Assembly (NCBI RefSeq): GCF_900215605.1
Contig: NZ_OBEL01000001.1
Location: 1,054,001 to 1,118,000 of the forward strand
Direction: 5' to 3'
DNA from: Cohaesibacter gelatinilyticus
GTDB taxonomy: Bacteria; Pseudomonadota; Alphaproteobacteria; Rhizobiales; Cohaesibacteraceae
Length of the DNA stretch: 64,000 nucleotides
Shown here: in pieces, positions 30,001-38,667 of the stretch
How positions within the stretch are numbered: the first letter of the stretch is position 1
Layout of the letters: each line of letters starts with the position of its first letter
Made by a program: the position numbers and the translations under genes
The notes under the pieces: model-generated
What the model saw: the letters and a program-made list of their open reading frames with translations, nothing else
Databases searched by the model: none
Told to the model about the DNA's origin: nothing

Positions 30001-33000
30001 TCCTGGTTTGCAGGCGCTGGATCCTAGCAGAATTGCGGACATGCTCAAGAATCTGCTGACGCCGAACTTTGAGGATCTTGACAAGGCGCTCGAGGCGCTG
30101 TTCAGCGGCAATGTCACGATCAATCCTTTTGCCGGCTTCGGGTCCGGCGGGGACGGCATGGGCGACGATGGTGACGGTGACGCGGGCGACAGTGCGTCCG
30201 ACGGCAAAGCGCAGGATCCCGGCGATGGTCTGGGCGACGGTACAGATCCTCCTCTGGCCGACACCGGCGCACCAGAAGACATTCCGCCGGGAGGCACCCC
30301 CGGTCTCCTGGGTGACAAGGTCGCCGCGCTTTGGTTCGAGCCGCTGGGCGGCGATCCCGCCCGAGTGCAGATCGGCAAAGGCAACAAGGGCACGCCCGAA
30401 TATGAAAAACTGGCGGTAGCCCGCATCGCGCCCGGGCATTTCAATGCCGAGGGTCAGCCCATGGGCAAGACACTGTCGACCCTGATCGGCGGCTACAGCC
30501 AGATTCAGACCGGGACCGTCGAAGCCTTTGATGGCTACGGTGAGTGCACCACGGGGCCGGGCAACCTCGTCTATCTTTACACTGGCGAAACAGTGGATCG
30601 GCGCGGCTATTACGAGTTGTGTCGCGTCAGCATTGGCACCGACAATCAGCCGGTCACCACCCTCAAGGGTCTGTCTGTGGAGGAACGCGGCTTGCTCGTC
30701 GGCTTCCACAATGCCTTGATCGGCGAAATGGCGACCCGTCCCGTAGAGCCCTCGGGCGACTACGGCCGACTGCTTCTGCGTGCTCGGATTGTCCAGAACG
30801 GGGAAGGCACGCTGCAAGGGACCATCGGCTTTCAGCGCGTTGGTGAGTTGCTGGTCGTTATGCGCGGCGCGTTCGAAGACAACACCGCCTGCGGTGAGCC
30901 GCCCTCGGCGGGTGGCGAGACGAAGACCAAGAGCTTCTGGCTGACTGGGATGCGTCAGGTCTATGACGGCGAGCGGCGGGGCGATCTCGACGATCCGCAA
31001 GGAGTGTTCGAAGCCGTACAAGCGCTGTGGAACTGTGACGAGGGTACGCTGGGGCGGGTCGATCCGACCAACCAGACGCTGGCCACCGCGGAAAGCCTGT
31101 CCAAGAAGACGGCGGGTGGCTACCAGATTGTCTCGCCCATAGAGCCGCCGGAAGACCCGGTGCCTCAGCCACGCCCAACCCCGCCCTGGCCGGTGCCGAA
31201 GCCTGACCCATCACCGGTCCCTCCGCCCCCGCCTCCACCAGTGCCCGACCCTGAGCCTTGTGAGACTGACTGTCGGAGCGTACCGGTGCGCATTGGCGAA
31301 CTGGATGATGGCTGTGGCATCTGGCTCTATGACCAATTGTCCGGCCGGTACCCGCGCGGCGGCCTCGGCGGCGAAATCTGTGAGCCGGGTGACGAGACCG
31401 TCATTGCCGGTCGCGAGACAGCGCGGTTCGTGCAATTCTATGTCCCGGTGGACGAGGCGCGCGCCCATCTTCTGCTGTCGCGGCCTGATGGCTATCACCG
31501 GACCGAGACCCCGCTCAGCTTCGTTGGGCGCGCAGCGGCCACCGCTGCGCGTGCCAAGCAGGTGTCCGATTTCCTAGATATCTATGCACGCTCATCCTCA
31601 CCGGGCGGGTTCAAAGCGGTCCGCGTGCTGAGTGACCTGCCAACGCGCGAGGCGCTTGAAGCGCCCCTGCCAGACGGGGCAGGGCGCTGGTGGGCGGTGC
31701 GGCAGGACGACCGGGTCTGGTCGAGCAAGCAAACCGGCGATGCCTTGCCCGAAGACCGGGCTCTGGCGCTGCTGACCGTGCTGACCGAGGATGTTCTGGA
31801 GGCCGAGGTGACAACACCGGACCGTCTGCTGCTGGTGCGGCCCGAGGCGCTATGGGTTTACCGCTGGGCTGACGGGGCCTGGGAAGCGATCGCCCAGATC
31901 GCGGAGGATCCACAGCGCGCACAGGTACCAAGTGCACGGTCCGTGGCCAATGAGTTGTACGACGTCATCGACAACGACATCGACGCGCCACATCGTGTTC
32001 AGATCATTCCCTACGCACCCCAGATCGAAGCCTGGGCCTACGCCATCGAAGACGGGAACGGTGAGCCCGGTCGCCTGATGGTGCGGCGTGCGGTGGTGCC
32101 AACAATTCAGGTTGCTGCAGTTCGGCAAGATACACTCAGCGATAGTAACAATCGTATCGTGTACGAGGCGTCTGGCGGCAGCGAACTCTGGTTCGACATC
32201 GTGCTGCCGTCAGGAACACGCAATTTCTCGATGGATCTTCGAAACATGTCGGGTCCGAGTGACGGACTGTTGATATGCCTGTTTGGGTACGAGGACGGAA
32301 TTCCGCTTGCTAGCAATTGGAGCGGCAGCAATTCTCAGGGTGCTTATCTCGATTGGTACCCCGAAAACAATCAAACTCGTTTCGTCGGTTTGATTAGTGA
32401 AGTGTCTGGCGAGGTCCTGCCGAACTTCGAAATTGAGTTGACAGTCAATCGGGACCTACAGGAAACGCGTGGGCCTGAGCAATGCCAAGTGGCGCCCACC
32501 GAGGCGAGGGTTAACTACTTCGAAGCTGAAAGAGAGAGAGTTGACGTCAAGAATTTGTCACTCATCCTCCAAGACCGCAATCGTCTGCTCGCCGTCGCCA
32601 ACGAAGCACTCGAAGCGCCTTGGTCCGACACGCCTGAGGCTTTTGTAGCCGACACCAGCGTCGGCCAGAGGTTGGCTGCCGGCGCGCCGGTCTATCTCGC
32701 GCAAACCGACGGCGCAGACCTGCTCTTCCGCCGCTTCCTGCTGCAGCCGAGCGCTGTGGATGTTATCGCGCCATTCGCGCGCATGACCGGCGACGCTCCG
32801 CCGCGGCACGCCTGGGGGGCCCTGGCCAAAGAATTGGACCGCGATACAACCGAGATCGCCCAAATCTCGGGACGGTCCGTCGCGCTGAGTGCGCTGACGG
32901 TTGCTGGTGTCGATGTCACGAAAGCCTGGCAAACCCGTCTGCGACACCACGAAGAGACGGAGCATCGGGTGTTCTTCAAGCTTGGGGAGACGCCGCGATC

Positions 33001-36000
33001 GATCGATCTGAATGGCGACTTCGCAGATGATGCGCTCGTCAAGGCGGCCCTGCGCTACATGCTCACCTCTGATGACTCAAGGCTCACTCTGCTGCAGGCC
33101 TCCCCCCCCCTGGCGCGCACGGAAACCGGCTATTGCGGCACAGGCAGCAACAGTTGCGTGGAAAACCTCGTTCTGCTGCCCCTGACCGACACGGCCGAGG
33201 CGATGGTGCTGCCCTTGCCAACACGAGACGCTCAGCCGGCTGCGCGCGAGACCGTCAAGCGCCTCTTTGTCCAGGTCGCGACCCAGTCGCCCGAGCAACT
33301 CCCCGATGCGGCCCCTCTGATTGACCCCTGGAGTCTCTCGGACAAACGGTTGGTGCAATTCACGCAGGATGGTCCACTGCATGTGATCGCGGATGATGGG
33401 CGATGGGCCTGTTTGCGCACCGACCACGCCGGCGCTTCATCGCCGCGTGCGCAGGCTGCGCTGGCCTATTGGCCGGACGCGGACCTCGCGCCTTCTGCAT
33501 CGCCGCAGTTGTGTAACGCGCCGGGGGTGGTGGTCTGGCAATACGCCCCTGCGCCGCGCGACAGCGCCGTTGGCATGCTCTACCAGACAGGGGACGAGAC
33601 GCCTCTGGATCTGGTGGCGCTTAACACCGCAGCACCGCGCGTCGCGACAGGCCAGACCGTCCCCGATGCGCTGAAGACGCTTCTGGTCGGACGCCTGCAA
33701 GGCAGCCTCCGGCCCGAGGATGACCTGCGCGTGCTACCAGACACGGTGCTGCCGGAGGCCTTGAGCGAGAAGGCCGTCATCCTCGAAGTCATCCGCCCGG
33801 ACAACCGGCTGGTCTGGCTGGCCGGCCTCCAATTGCCGCGAAAGGACAAGCCGCCGCTTGTCTGTGTTCTGGGTGACATCGAAGCGACCCTGCCGACGAA
33901 CCTTCCGGACGAGATCAAGGAGAACGTCATCGACATCACGCTGGTCGCGGTAACCCGAACGGTGGAGGCGTTTGACCCCGAAAATGACAATCTCTGCCCA
34001 CGGACGCAACAGCTGCGCATCAATGTTGTGGCGTCGGACGGCACATGGGACATCTGGGAAGAACTGTTGGAGGCCGCGGCCCCCGCGCCTGACACGGGCC
34101 CTAGCATCCGGCGCGTTCGCCTTGCGCAGGCCGGTACGGGCGCGTGGCCAGGGCTGGCCCGCAGCACGTCGGCTGCGACCGAGGCGCACAGGCTCTCCGG
34201 GACCAATCTGACCTTACACCTCGACCTGAGGCTCACCGAGGGGTTGGACCCGACCGGGGCCAATACGGTCCGTGCGCCGATCAAGTCAGCCATCGCAGGT
34301 CTCTTCCGGGCGGCGGGTCTCTTCCGGGTGGCGGGAAAGGCCGGAGAGGCCCGCAATATCTCGTTGACCTGCCAGTCCGATTGCACGCGCCTCGAAGGAA
34401 CCACTTCCGCAGGGGAGCGCCTTGCCATGGTAATCGACGCTGCGGGCAAACGGGCGAGCGCGGTAGGTCTGACGGATGTCGCAGCCAGCCAGGACGCTGT
34501 TTTGGCCGATTTTGCCCTATCGCTGGCTGCAGACCGCCTGACCGCTTGCGAGAAAGCCTGCTACGCTTGGTTTGACCTTGGTGTCGCCGGGGATGCGGTC
34601 ATGGCGGCCGAACGCCCCTATGGCAGCGTCTTGGGACGGAAAGACACTGATGACCTGATCCGTCATTACGGCGACCTGCCGGAGGACCTCTCCCGAGCCT
34701 TCAACGAGACGGACCCGGACGAGATAAGGATCGCGCTGCGCGTGGCCGTCTTGCAGCGCGCCGCCGAGCGTATGGCCTCTTTCACCGTCCAGCGTCTGAC
34801 GAACGGCTGGTCCGGGCCGGATGCGCCGGCGCTGCTGAGCTTTCCTGACCCGGGCGCTTCCCTTAATGGGCATCGTGTGTTGTTTCCTGGCGGCGCAGTG
34901 GGGCCTGTGTACTGGTCTGGCAAGGCTGTGATCGATACCGACACCGCAGCGCAGATTGTCACCCATCTGAGCCTTCGCCTCGGTGCATCCCGCTTGTACG
35001 AAGAGGCGATCTGGATCCCTGGCGCGTCCCATCACGCGCCGCTTTTTCTTTTGGAGACGGCGCCAACCGCGACAGGGCTGACCTTGCGAGAGCGGCTCGC
35101 CGCCAATGCGCGCCCGGATGTGTTCTTCGATCCCGCCTGTACGGTCGCATTGGAACAGCGCAACACCTTCATCCAGGGCCTGGCGGCGCTTGCGCCCGAG
35201 GCCGCTGTGACCTGTATCCCGGACGCGACCGACAGGCTTGCGATGTTGCAGTCCGGTGTGCCATCGGCGCTGGCAGTGACGCCCGATGCCTTTGCCGTCC
35301 TCGACATCGATACCGATTTCTCCGAGCTCGGCGCCGGTTTCGACGCACAGGCCGAGGCGGTCCTGCGCCTTGCCACGCCGGCTTTGGATCAGGCGTTCGA
35401 GAGCGTTCAACTCTGGACAGCGGATATCCCGGGGATCGTGTTGGCCACGGCGGACACGGGCTTTGAGACCGCCGTCTGGCGCGACAGCCCTGGGACGGTT
35501 CCGGACCTCGTCGGAGGCTTTCAGGGCTATCAGGACGCGCGACCGGAACAGCACCTTTTGTTGGCGCAAATGACGCCGGTTGCCTCGCTGGCCACACGCG
35601 GCCGCTTTCTCGACATCGAAGGCCGGGATGCGTTGCTCTACGACGAAACGCGGCTGGACGTGCTGGGGGGAGATCGCATCCGAGATACGCGGTTCCTAAA
35701 CACTGCCGATGCGCGGCCTGACGCGCTGGCCGAGGACATCGCTGCCTATCTGACCGCATCCGAGCCTGCAGCAGACACGATCGCAGAGGCCATCCTGGTG
35801 CCCGCCGGTGATGCTTTCCTTGTGATGGAAATCGCGAGCGAAAAGATCTCAGGCGCGTGGGTCAAGCCCGCGATGGGCGCGCCGGCAGGCCTTGCCGCGC
35901 CATCGACTTGGCCGCAAGATCTGGCAGCCGGGCTTGCGGCGGATCTGGCCGCTGTTCTGAGACCGAACCTTTCGGCAGGGCATAGCCTCGCAGGCCTATT

Positions 36001-37585
36001 TGCGGAAGGTAGCACCCTTGTCGCTTGCGGGCCGGCGGCGGCAAGTTCCGGCGTCGACGAGGGCTTGATCCTGAAGATCGCAGACAGTGGTGGAAACCGA
36101 GTGCGTGCGGCGCATACCGACTTGGCGATGCGGTTTCATGCGTCGTCCTGCGGAATCGTGCGCCGGCACCTGACGTTTGTCGTGTCGACGCCCGAACAGA
36201 TCACGGATGTCGCGCGGGTGGATCTTCTGCCCCGGACCACACGTCAGCACCCAGACGTGGTGATTGCGACACCAATACCGCCCGAGACCGTCGCTCAACT
36301 CTGGGTCGGGGAAGGCACGCTGGACAAGCGCTGCCTCGGCACCTTCACTCCCGAGGCCAATGAGCTGCTGCGGCTCTTGGCCAAGCGTCTTTGGGACGCG
36401 GGCGCGTCCTGTGATTGGTTTAAGGCGCCTGCGGAAGGTACGGTGGCGCTGCTGGCCATCGGTGGGCAGGTAACCGTGCTCGATAGCCGCACCGGAGTCA
36501 TGCGCGAGATCGAGCTAGAAACACCTTCTGCAGCAGACCACGAGATGCTGTTGACCTGGTTCCTGAGCGTGGGCGTAACAGCTTGCAGCAACCAGCCTCT
36601 GGTGCACACGGTCTTGTCTGACGGAGCGCAGTTTCTTGACGATCCCTGCGGGATCATTGCCACGGCGCCTGTCGGCGCGACAGCCTTCGCCGCGCTGATG
36701 AAACGGTTGTCCCGCGCGGAGGCCACGCCGCTCTCTCGCTCCGATTTTGACCTGTTGAATGGTCGGTTGATGCCGAAGGGAGCCGATGCGCCGTTCCGCT
36801 TCGACGTCCTGGCGCAGGACGGCAGCAGATTGCTGGCGGTTACCGGCGCTGGGTCAGGCATGGAACAAGACTGGATCATCCTGTCTGACCGGGGCTGTCT
36901 GCTGGTCTCGCTCGAAACACTGGGCCGGGCCAAGCTAGACGTTCTCAGCGGGCGTTTGCTGCCTGACGGATCGCCGCGCCACTTGTTCCTGCGCGCCGTT
37001 GACCTAGAAGAACAAGCGCCGATCTGGCTCTTGGCGCAAACAGACGATCGCGCCTGCGAGGCAACAGGACGCGCCAGCCTGGACAACGTGTCACCGGTGA
37101 CGCGGCTGGGAGGTGCCTGGACCTTTGAGGCGCGCGCCATGACTAGGACGCGGTGGTATCCGCTCCAGTTGCAAGGCGACCCCGACACCGTGTTGGCGAG
37201 GGCGCCAGAGGATGCTGTCATCTCCGAATACATAGCAGCGCAGTTGCGTGCCGAGGTGACGGTGGCACGTCTATGGCTGCGTCCCGACGGACAAGACGCA
37301 TTGTTCGTGGTGGGCTGGGGCGCTACTTCAAACCCGACGTTCTGCGTACATCTTTTGAATGCGCAACGTGGTGGCTATGTGACCACGAAGTCCGCCCTAG
37401 ACATGCGACTTGCCGGTGCCCACCGAGAGGAACTGGGCCTCAAGGCGCTCATCGACCGGTTAGAAGCGCAGTCCCCAGATGCGGTTTTTGCCCCGCGCTG
37501 GTATGAGCCTTTCGTCGCGGATCCGCGCGCACTCGCTCTGCGCGATCACACCCCCGGCGCTGCTTGTGTTCCGGAATCGTCTTGA
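23993..37585 (+). CDS. Giant exported protein, about 4,530 residues
   Basis: One uninterrupted frame. TTG 23993 is chosen as start because AAGGAGG lies five bases upstream; it gives a clean signal peptide (RAALSAAVLFCFGVLQAHA, cut before QD at about residue 27). Rough layout: 30-1000 mostly helical and Ala/Glu/Arg-rich; 1040-2040 strand-rich with recurring pieces such as VTADLSWSTAKLSVEGL and FAISAPQVQLSEEGLAIQG, resembling stacked beta modules; 2047-2105 a Gly/Asp-rich acidic linker (GDGMGDDGDGDAGDSASDG); 2106-2362 a further domain; 2385-2422 a Pro-rich linker; 2426 to the end many Trp- and Cys-containing modules, with a Ser/Asn-rich insert at about 2700-2840. No membrane anchor at the C-terminus, sortase signal or enzyme motif was seen. 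Many Cys suggest a disulfide-rich periplasmic or surface protein. Function unknown. Confidence 0.85.
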   Translation: MSWSDRLRAALSAAVLFCFGVLQAHAQDAVETEIEALRAAAHKMAVAFDSDGVGPVGKVSLDLMFVFQELTALQRNGALVGEVCAPPDTDMTLRMLSEPDCLATLISMERQVWRLAAELAADAHLIASKRLADTLPPPPIPESDRTEAREAEVAAWWAKAAPTALEAVSRVGREWIKQRRDEDEIADRALRRLARALRQIEQEPAVAQLRNAVKDAPEFASLVASLRVIVDPGQALEDRAEATVRFAAAYAGLQADALKQVFSTPIDANTCRDTLPEELRDARWYREELCTAAFDRLKAVSEALDVPREAASGAYAALEAEIDARAAEVDAFTAALTEAFDERILTIRLLVAKAEALPLAGGTCTDATRAMAEPAEAITGPLNESRLRRAAEGLAGVLTACAEQNLTDQLTLMCRRTQSVLAGPTQRFDTRIRAVPTALPAPFNRDLQKPWEALVSAAGRDGLAGICEGTVSLDPDTVMRRAEALENAAGAALERLLQAAVQSLQDKALASLEGVLDRSKVPVEVTASIETGLTALCDMVTPLSPAPEGSVRRAVSQAVLTDLGLVDNGAAVAEVALMCTELRKGTGVWTGAAFSDAFNAVLQDSLEETQAAAVVARLDEAMDRLQQSGDRLAKRAATAAVILEGSAVLDRVVSMQADSGCGPEAETDENAPPNTGLEMGLLSKKVERRLIVEDGRWTIHLGAELNLAVCGLRSNDPKALHQVVSVVEASTQFSEAFDVDTATDTVAVADQLQAAMRRAVEEAEITVDEALLNVQLRRIAAAAGLDLDALARLRLGPLSGSGFDKQYGLLLRVALPEPVNQSFCLSVPTDPARVSPDCPSFEDAEVVVSAMAEAMARQAFDALAATVGAELQRFLADSKGLAAIEDLLQDNAEITVVRGPSRTSGEILSWVRITVPKNAIADLTTIHGLAPLTGAFVFQTTLDGDRLDQMIVERPTVNGVALVQRALSLLPSDSDLLILKEIGAPDPLKPDDLPHALQDVASARDRTQCAGAYVVSVAFGRQAPVQGPLGFVCVQPSGDEPWLVLGPDVELTSPDGDWRMRVRAVESDASNDGGIYDLNVRVSSHTPLFAEVDNARALLRIDLPRGVVSLPSDVDENAKLYLDIENALSVQLPRGVRVHGLQFASDGLDISIDPSGAIDDAWRGLSDMLSEEAAVWQAWAEDVGATLQEESEAYCKHVVPLQRLGQTLADGMLAPVPEMCTVSEPDEGRILLRDQELTWSCSGSNIAPGREVDYCDLELPDDFGLCGDAVDIRFDWRGTERPEKPEVHSADLEECIKDTTDDLLPRDQLGYDEIKVSLGFDGACSDLNRLSDCAITGTFTLDLSDLADQLNKTGSDTLGRIYDDEACALDAPQLDVTALVSLDGTLRFGAGVSGLDALENRFRRCADALAAAAAEAALSEVADTVDLSDLYQGIADASSSVLDGTTETLGATLDGEASCILKSTERDAQIACGAYSGEDVQTGRVTGAIVTAPYEILGEDLKVTADLSWSTAKLSVEGLDTDPLADWAESQAKGLIHPKDARLSLTCPQTQDGDCLNELARRLGDSISGKYLRSKDGATLIQTDKRFELTLPYDLVIDELGLRSSVDLRCIIDLEGFPNVAAPDCGGQGLSPEALVMDAVARILAEGPLEVGQTLDLGLIAFEIKQAPDHKPSLGRIEMTAEASFAGLGIDETVDAKITLDRNLNPDIDADYNALTGKITEQLTSGINDLLGDFGVKITNIGLSPADGSMPKALLIDSEASIAGLFAISAPQVQLSEEGLAIQGPNRFAISFGEGLTIPVPPLAICPNGGAIEDTELTIRAAVTVAECSASYLLNYRGSLTMDIERPLKVTTKGALTLLSIIPLGSNEGVIDLGKPFVQHQSEIGGAVSDILSMRGQFTIDGPQKIVTADSSVKVFTVPVGDGRFLLDLDQGILDTTTEFNIAAFLRGNGAVRTGKGFSRPEAAAGTRMSIAGFDAFSADLKARANLARARLSVLGLRLTVAFPGLQALDPSRIADMLKNLLTPNFEDLDKALEALFSGNVTINPFAGFGSGGDGMGDDGDGDAGDSASDGKAQDPGDGLGDGTDPPLADTGAPEDIPPGGTPGLLGDKVAALWFEPLGGDPARVQIGKGNKGTPEYEKLAVARIAPGHFNAEGQPMGKTLSTLIGGYSQIQTGTVEAFDGYGECTTGPGNLVYLYTGETVDRRGYYELCRVSIGTDNQPVTTLKGLSVEERGLLVGFHNALIGEMATRPVEPSGDYGRLLLRARIVQNGEGTLQGTIGFQRVGELLVVMRGAFEDNTACGEPPSAGGETKTKSFWLTGMRQVYDGERRGDLDDPQGVFEAVQALWNCDEGTLGRVDPTNQTLATAESLSKKTAGGYQIVSPIEPPEDPVPQPRPTPPWPVPKPDPSPVPPPPPPPVPDPEPCETDCRSVPVRIGELDDGCGIWLYDQLSGRYPRGGLGGEICEPGDETVIAGRETARFVQFYVPVDEARAHLLLSRPDGYHRTETPLSFVGRAAATAARAKQVSDFLDIYARSSSPGGFKAVRVLSDLPTREALEAPLPDGAGRWWAVRQDDRVWSSKQTGDALPEDRALALLTVLTEDVLEAEVTTPDRLLLVRPEALWVYRWADGAWEAIAQIAEDPQRAQVPSARSVANELYDVIDNDIDAPHRVQIIPYAPQIEAWAYAIEDGNGEPGRLMVRRAVVPTIQVAAVRQDTLSDSNNRIVYEASGGSELWFDIVLPSGTRNFSMDLRNMSGPSDGLLICLFGYEDGIPLASNWSGSNSQGAYLDWYPENNQTRFVGLISEVSGEVLPNFEIELTVNRDLQETRGPEQCQVAPTEARVNYFEAERERVDVKNLSLILQDRNRLLAVANEALEAPWSDTPEAFVADTSVGQRLAAGAPVYLAQTDGADLLFRRFLLQPSAVDVIAPFARMTGDAPPRHAWGALAKELDRDTTEIAQISGRSVALSALTVAGVDVTKAWQTRLRHHEETEHRVFFKLGETPRSIDLNGDFADDALVKAALRYMLTSDDSRLTLLQASPPLARTETGYCGTGSNSCVENLVLLPLTDTAEAMVLPLPTRDAQPAARETVKRLFVQVATQSPEQLPDAAPLIDPWSLSDKRLVQFTQDGPLHVIADDGRWACLRTDHAGASSPRAQAALAYWPDADLAPSASPQLCNAPGVVVWQYAPAPRDSAVGMLYQTGDETPLDLVALNTAAPRVATGQTVPDALKTLLVGRLQGSLRPEDDLRVLPDTVLPEALSEKAVILEVIRPDNRLVWLAGLQLPRKDKPPLVCVLGDIEATLPTNLPDEIKENVIDITLVAVTRTVEAFDPENDNLCPRTQQLRINVVASDGTWDIWEELLEAAAPAPDTGPSIRRVRLAQAGTGAWPGLARSTSAATEAHRLSGTNLTLHLDLRLTEGLDPTGANTVRAPIKSAIAGLFRAAGLFRVAGKAGEARNISLTCQSDCTRLEGTTSAGERLAMVIDAAGKRASAVGLTDVAASQDAVLADFALSLAADRLTACEKACYAWFDLGVAGDAVMAAERPYGSVLGRKDTDDLIRHYGDLPEDLSRAFNETDPDEIRIALRVAVLQRAAERMASFTVQRLTNGWSGPDAPALLSFPDPGASLNGHRVLFPGGAVGPVYWSGKAVIDTDTAAQIVTHLSLRLGASRLYEEAIWIPGASHHAPLFLLETAPTATGLTLRERLAANARPDVFFDPACTVALEQRNTFIQGLAALAPEAAVTCIPDATDRLAMLQSGVPSALAVTPDAFAVLDIDTDFSELGAGFDAQAEAVLRLATPALDQAFESVQLWTADIPGIVLATADTGFETAVWRDSPGTVPDLVGGFQGYQDARPEQHLLLAQMTPVASLATRGRFLDIEGRDALLYDETRLDVLGGDRIRDTRFLNTADARPDALAEDIAAYLTASEPAADTIAEAILVPAGDAFLVMEIASEKISGAWVKPAMGAPAGLAAPSTWPQDLAAGLAADLAAVLRPNLSAGHSLAGLFAEGSTLVACGPAAASSGVDEGLILKIADSGGNRVRAAHTDLAMRFHASSCGIVRRHLTFVVSTPEQITDVARVDLLPRTTRQHPDVVIATPIPPETVAQLWVGEGTLDKRCLGTFTPEANELLRLLAKRLWDAGASCDWFKAPAEGTVALLAIGGQVTVLDSRTGVMREIELETPSAADHEMLLTWFLSVGVTACSNQPLVHTVLSDGAQFLDDPCGIIATAPVGATAFAALMKRLSRAEATPLSRSDFDLLNGRLMPKGADAPFRFDVLAQDGSRLLAVTGAGSGMEQDWIILSDRGCLLVSLETLGRAKLDVLSGRLLPDGSPRHLFLRAVDLEEQAPIWLLAQTDDRACEATGRASLDNVSPVTRLGGAWTFEARAMTRTRWYPLQLQGDPDTVLARAPEDAVISEYIAAQLRAEVTVARLWLRPDGQDALFVVGWGATSNPTFCVHLLNAQRGGYVTTKSALDMRLAGAHREELGLKALIDRLEAQSPDAVFAPRWYEPFVADPRALALRDHTPGAACVPESS

Positions 37586-38667
37586 GAAGACCGCCTCTGT
37601 CATTTGCGGACCTATGGCCAAACGGCTCAAGAGCCGCCGCGGAACAGGTCCGTACCAACCGTAGCCGATAGCGGCCGAAGTGAAGCGACGAGGCTCAGAT
37701 CCTAATGATGCTCCGTAAGCTAAAGGGATTTGCCTTAGCCGATCTTCGCACGCCAGAACGAGGTCGCTTGGCGGCGAAGTAGCCGTCCACGGCGCGGAAG
37801 CTACCTTGCAGCTCGATGGTGTCGCCGGTGGTGAGCACGACCATCGTCTGGAGCCACAGCGCCGTCACCTCGGAGACTTGCGTGCCACTGATTTCGCCCT
37901 GCGGTCCTCGGATCTCGGTCGTGCCGTTCAGGACGAGCCACCCGCCCGCGACGGCTGAGGCGGTGCAAAGAGTTAGCAAAGCCACGCCTGCACCGCATCA
38001 TCGATTAGTCGCTCAGTAAATCCGTTATCGCCGAATCCTGAAGAAACAGGTCCCCGGCCCCTACCTGGGACGCCCGGCTGTACTGGGAACCGTGCGGTTA
38101 TGCTCCGAGTCCGCCGATATCACGGGTGATCCTCGCTTAGGCATTTCGTCGCGATACCAACGAATACCAACCGCGTCCGAAAATAACAGTCGAGTTCGTC
38201 CTTATCATTCAATCGCCTTGTTGCCCCCCCGGACGCGCCAGACCTAGTCCAAAGGATTCTCTTCACTGGTCAAATGCTCTGCTTCTTCGACGAAGAAGAT
38301 ACGGTCTCCCCTTAATCCGCCGAAGCCTGACTAGCGGCCGAGCATATCGGTGTTCAAATCGCACTTGGCGGGGCGTCAAGCGAAACCTTGGAATCACGAG
38401 TCTTGCCAAGCTTGCCAGTCCCTCGTGTAACAGTATCGAAAATCGCTGGCTTCCCGTCATTTGTGAAAGTCACAGGTCTGGTTGCGACCCAGTTTGAGTT
38501 TGGGCTCCCTGCAGAAATTTGCACTTCCCCATGTTGGGGATCAAAATACCAAAGCTCAATGTCTGAGCGATGGGATGGAGGGAATGGTAAGGAGGAAATG
38601 CAAATGTCTGCTTCCAATTTGCCCATGTTCATCCCTCAGAAGCGTGATTGGAACAGAGGTCGAATAG
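37586..38667. other. Post-cassette region, mostly unassigned
   Basis: About 1.1 kb in which the high-G+C cassette fades out. A 96-residue minus-strand frame (37695-37985) has a hydrophobic start followed by TTEIRGPQGEISGTQVSEV and GDTIELQGSFRAVDGYFAAK, which looks protein-like but I do not recognise it and support is weak. A second minus-strand frame (38354-38632; IELWYFDPQHGEVQISAG) also looks like a fragment of a real protein. Both may be decayed pieces left at the cassette edge. Confidence 0.4.

Noticed and set aside
28880-31021. 713-codon minus-strand open frame
   Set aside because: It lies fully opposite the giant gene in high-G+C DNA, where long antisense frames are expected; it has no ribosome binding site or recognisable domain.
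20210-37585. Assignment to the Zorya anti-phage system
   Set aside because: ZorC/ZorD-like proteins and a helicase or nuclease are missing, the B-subunits lack an OmpA-type motif, and the effector-size protein is exported.
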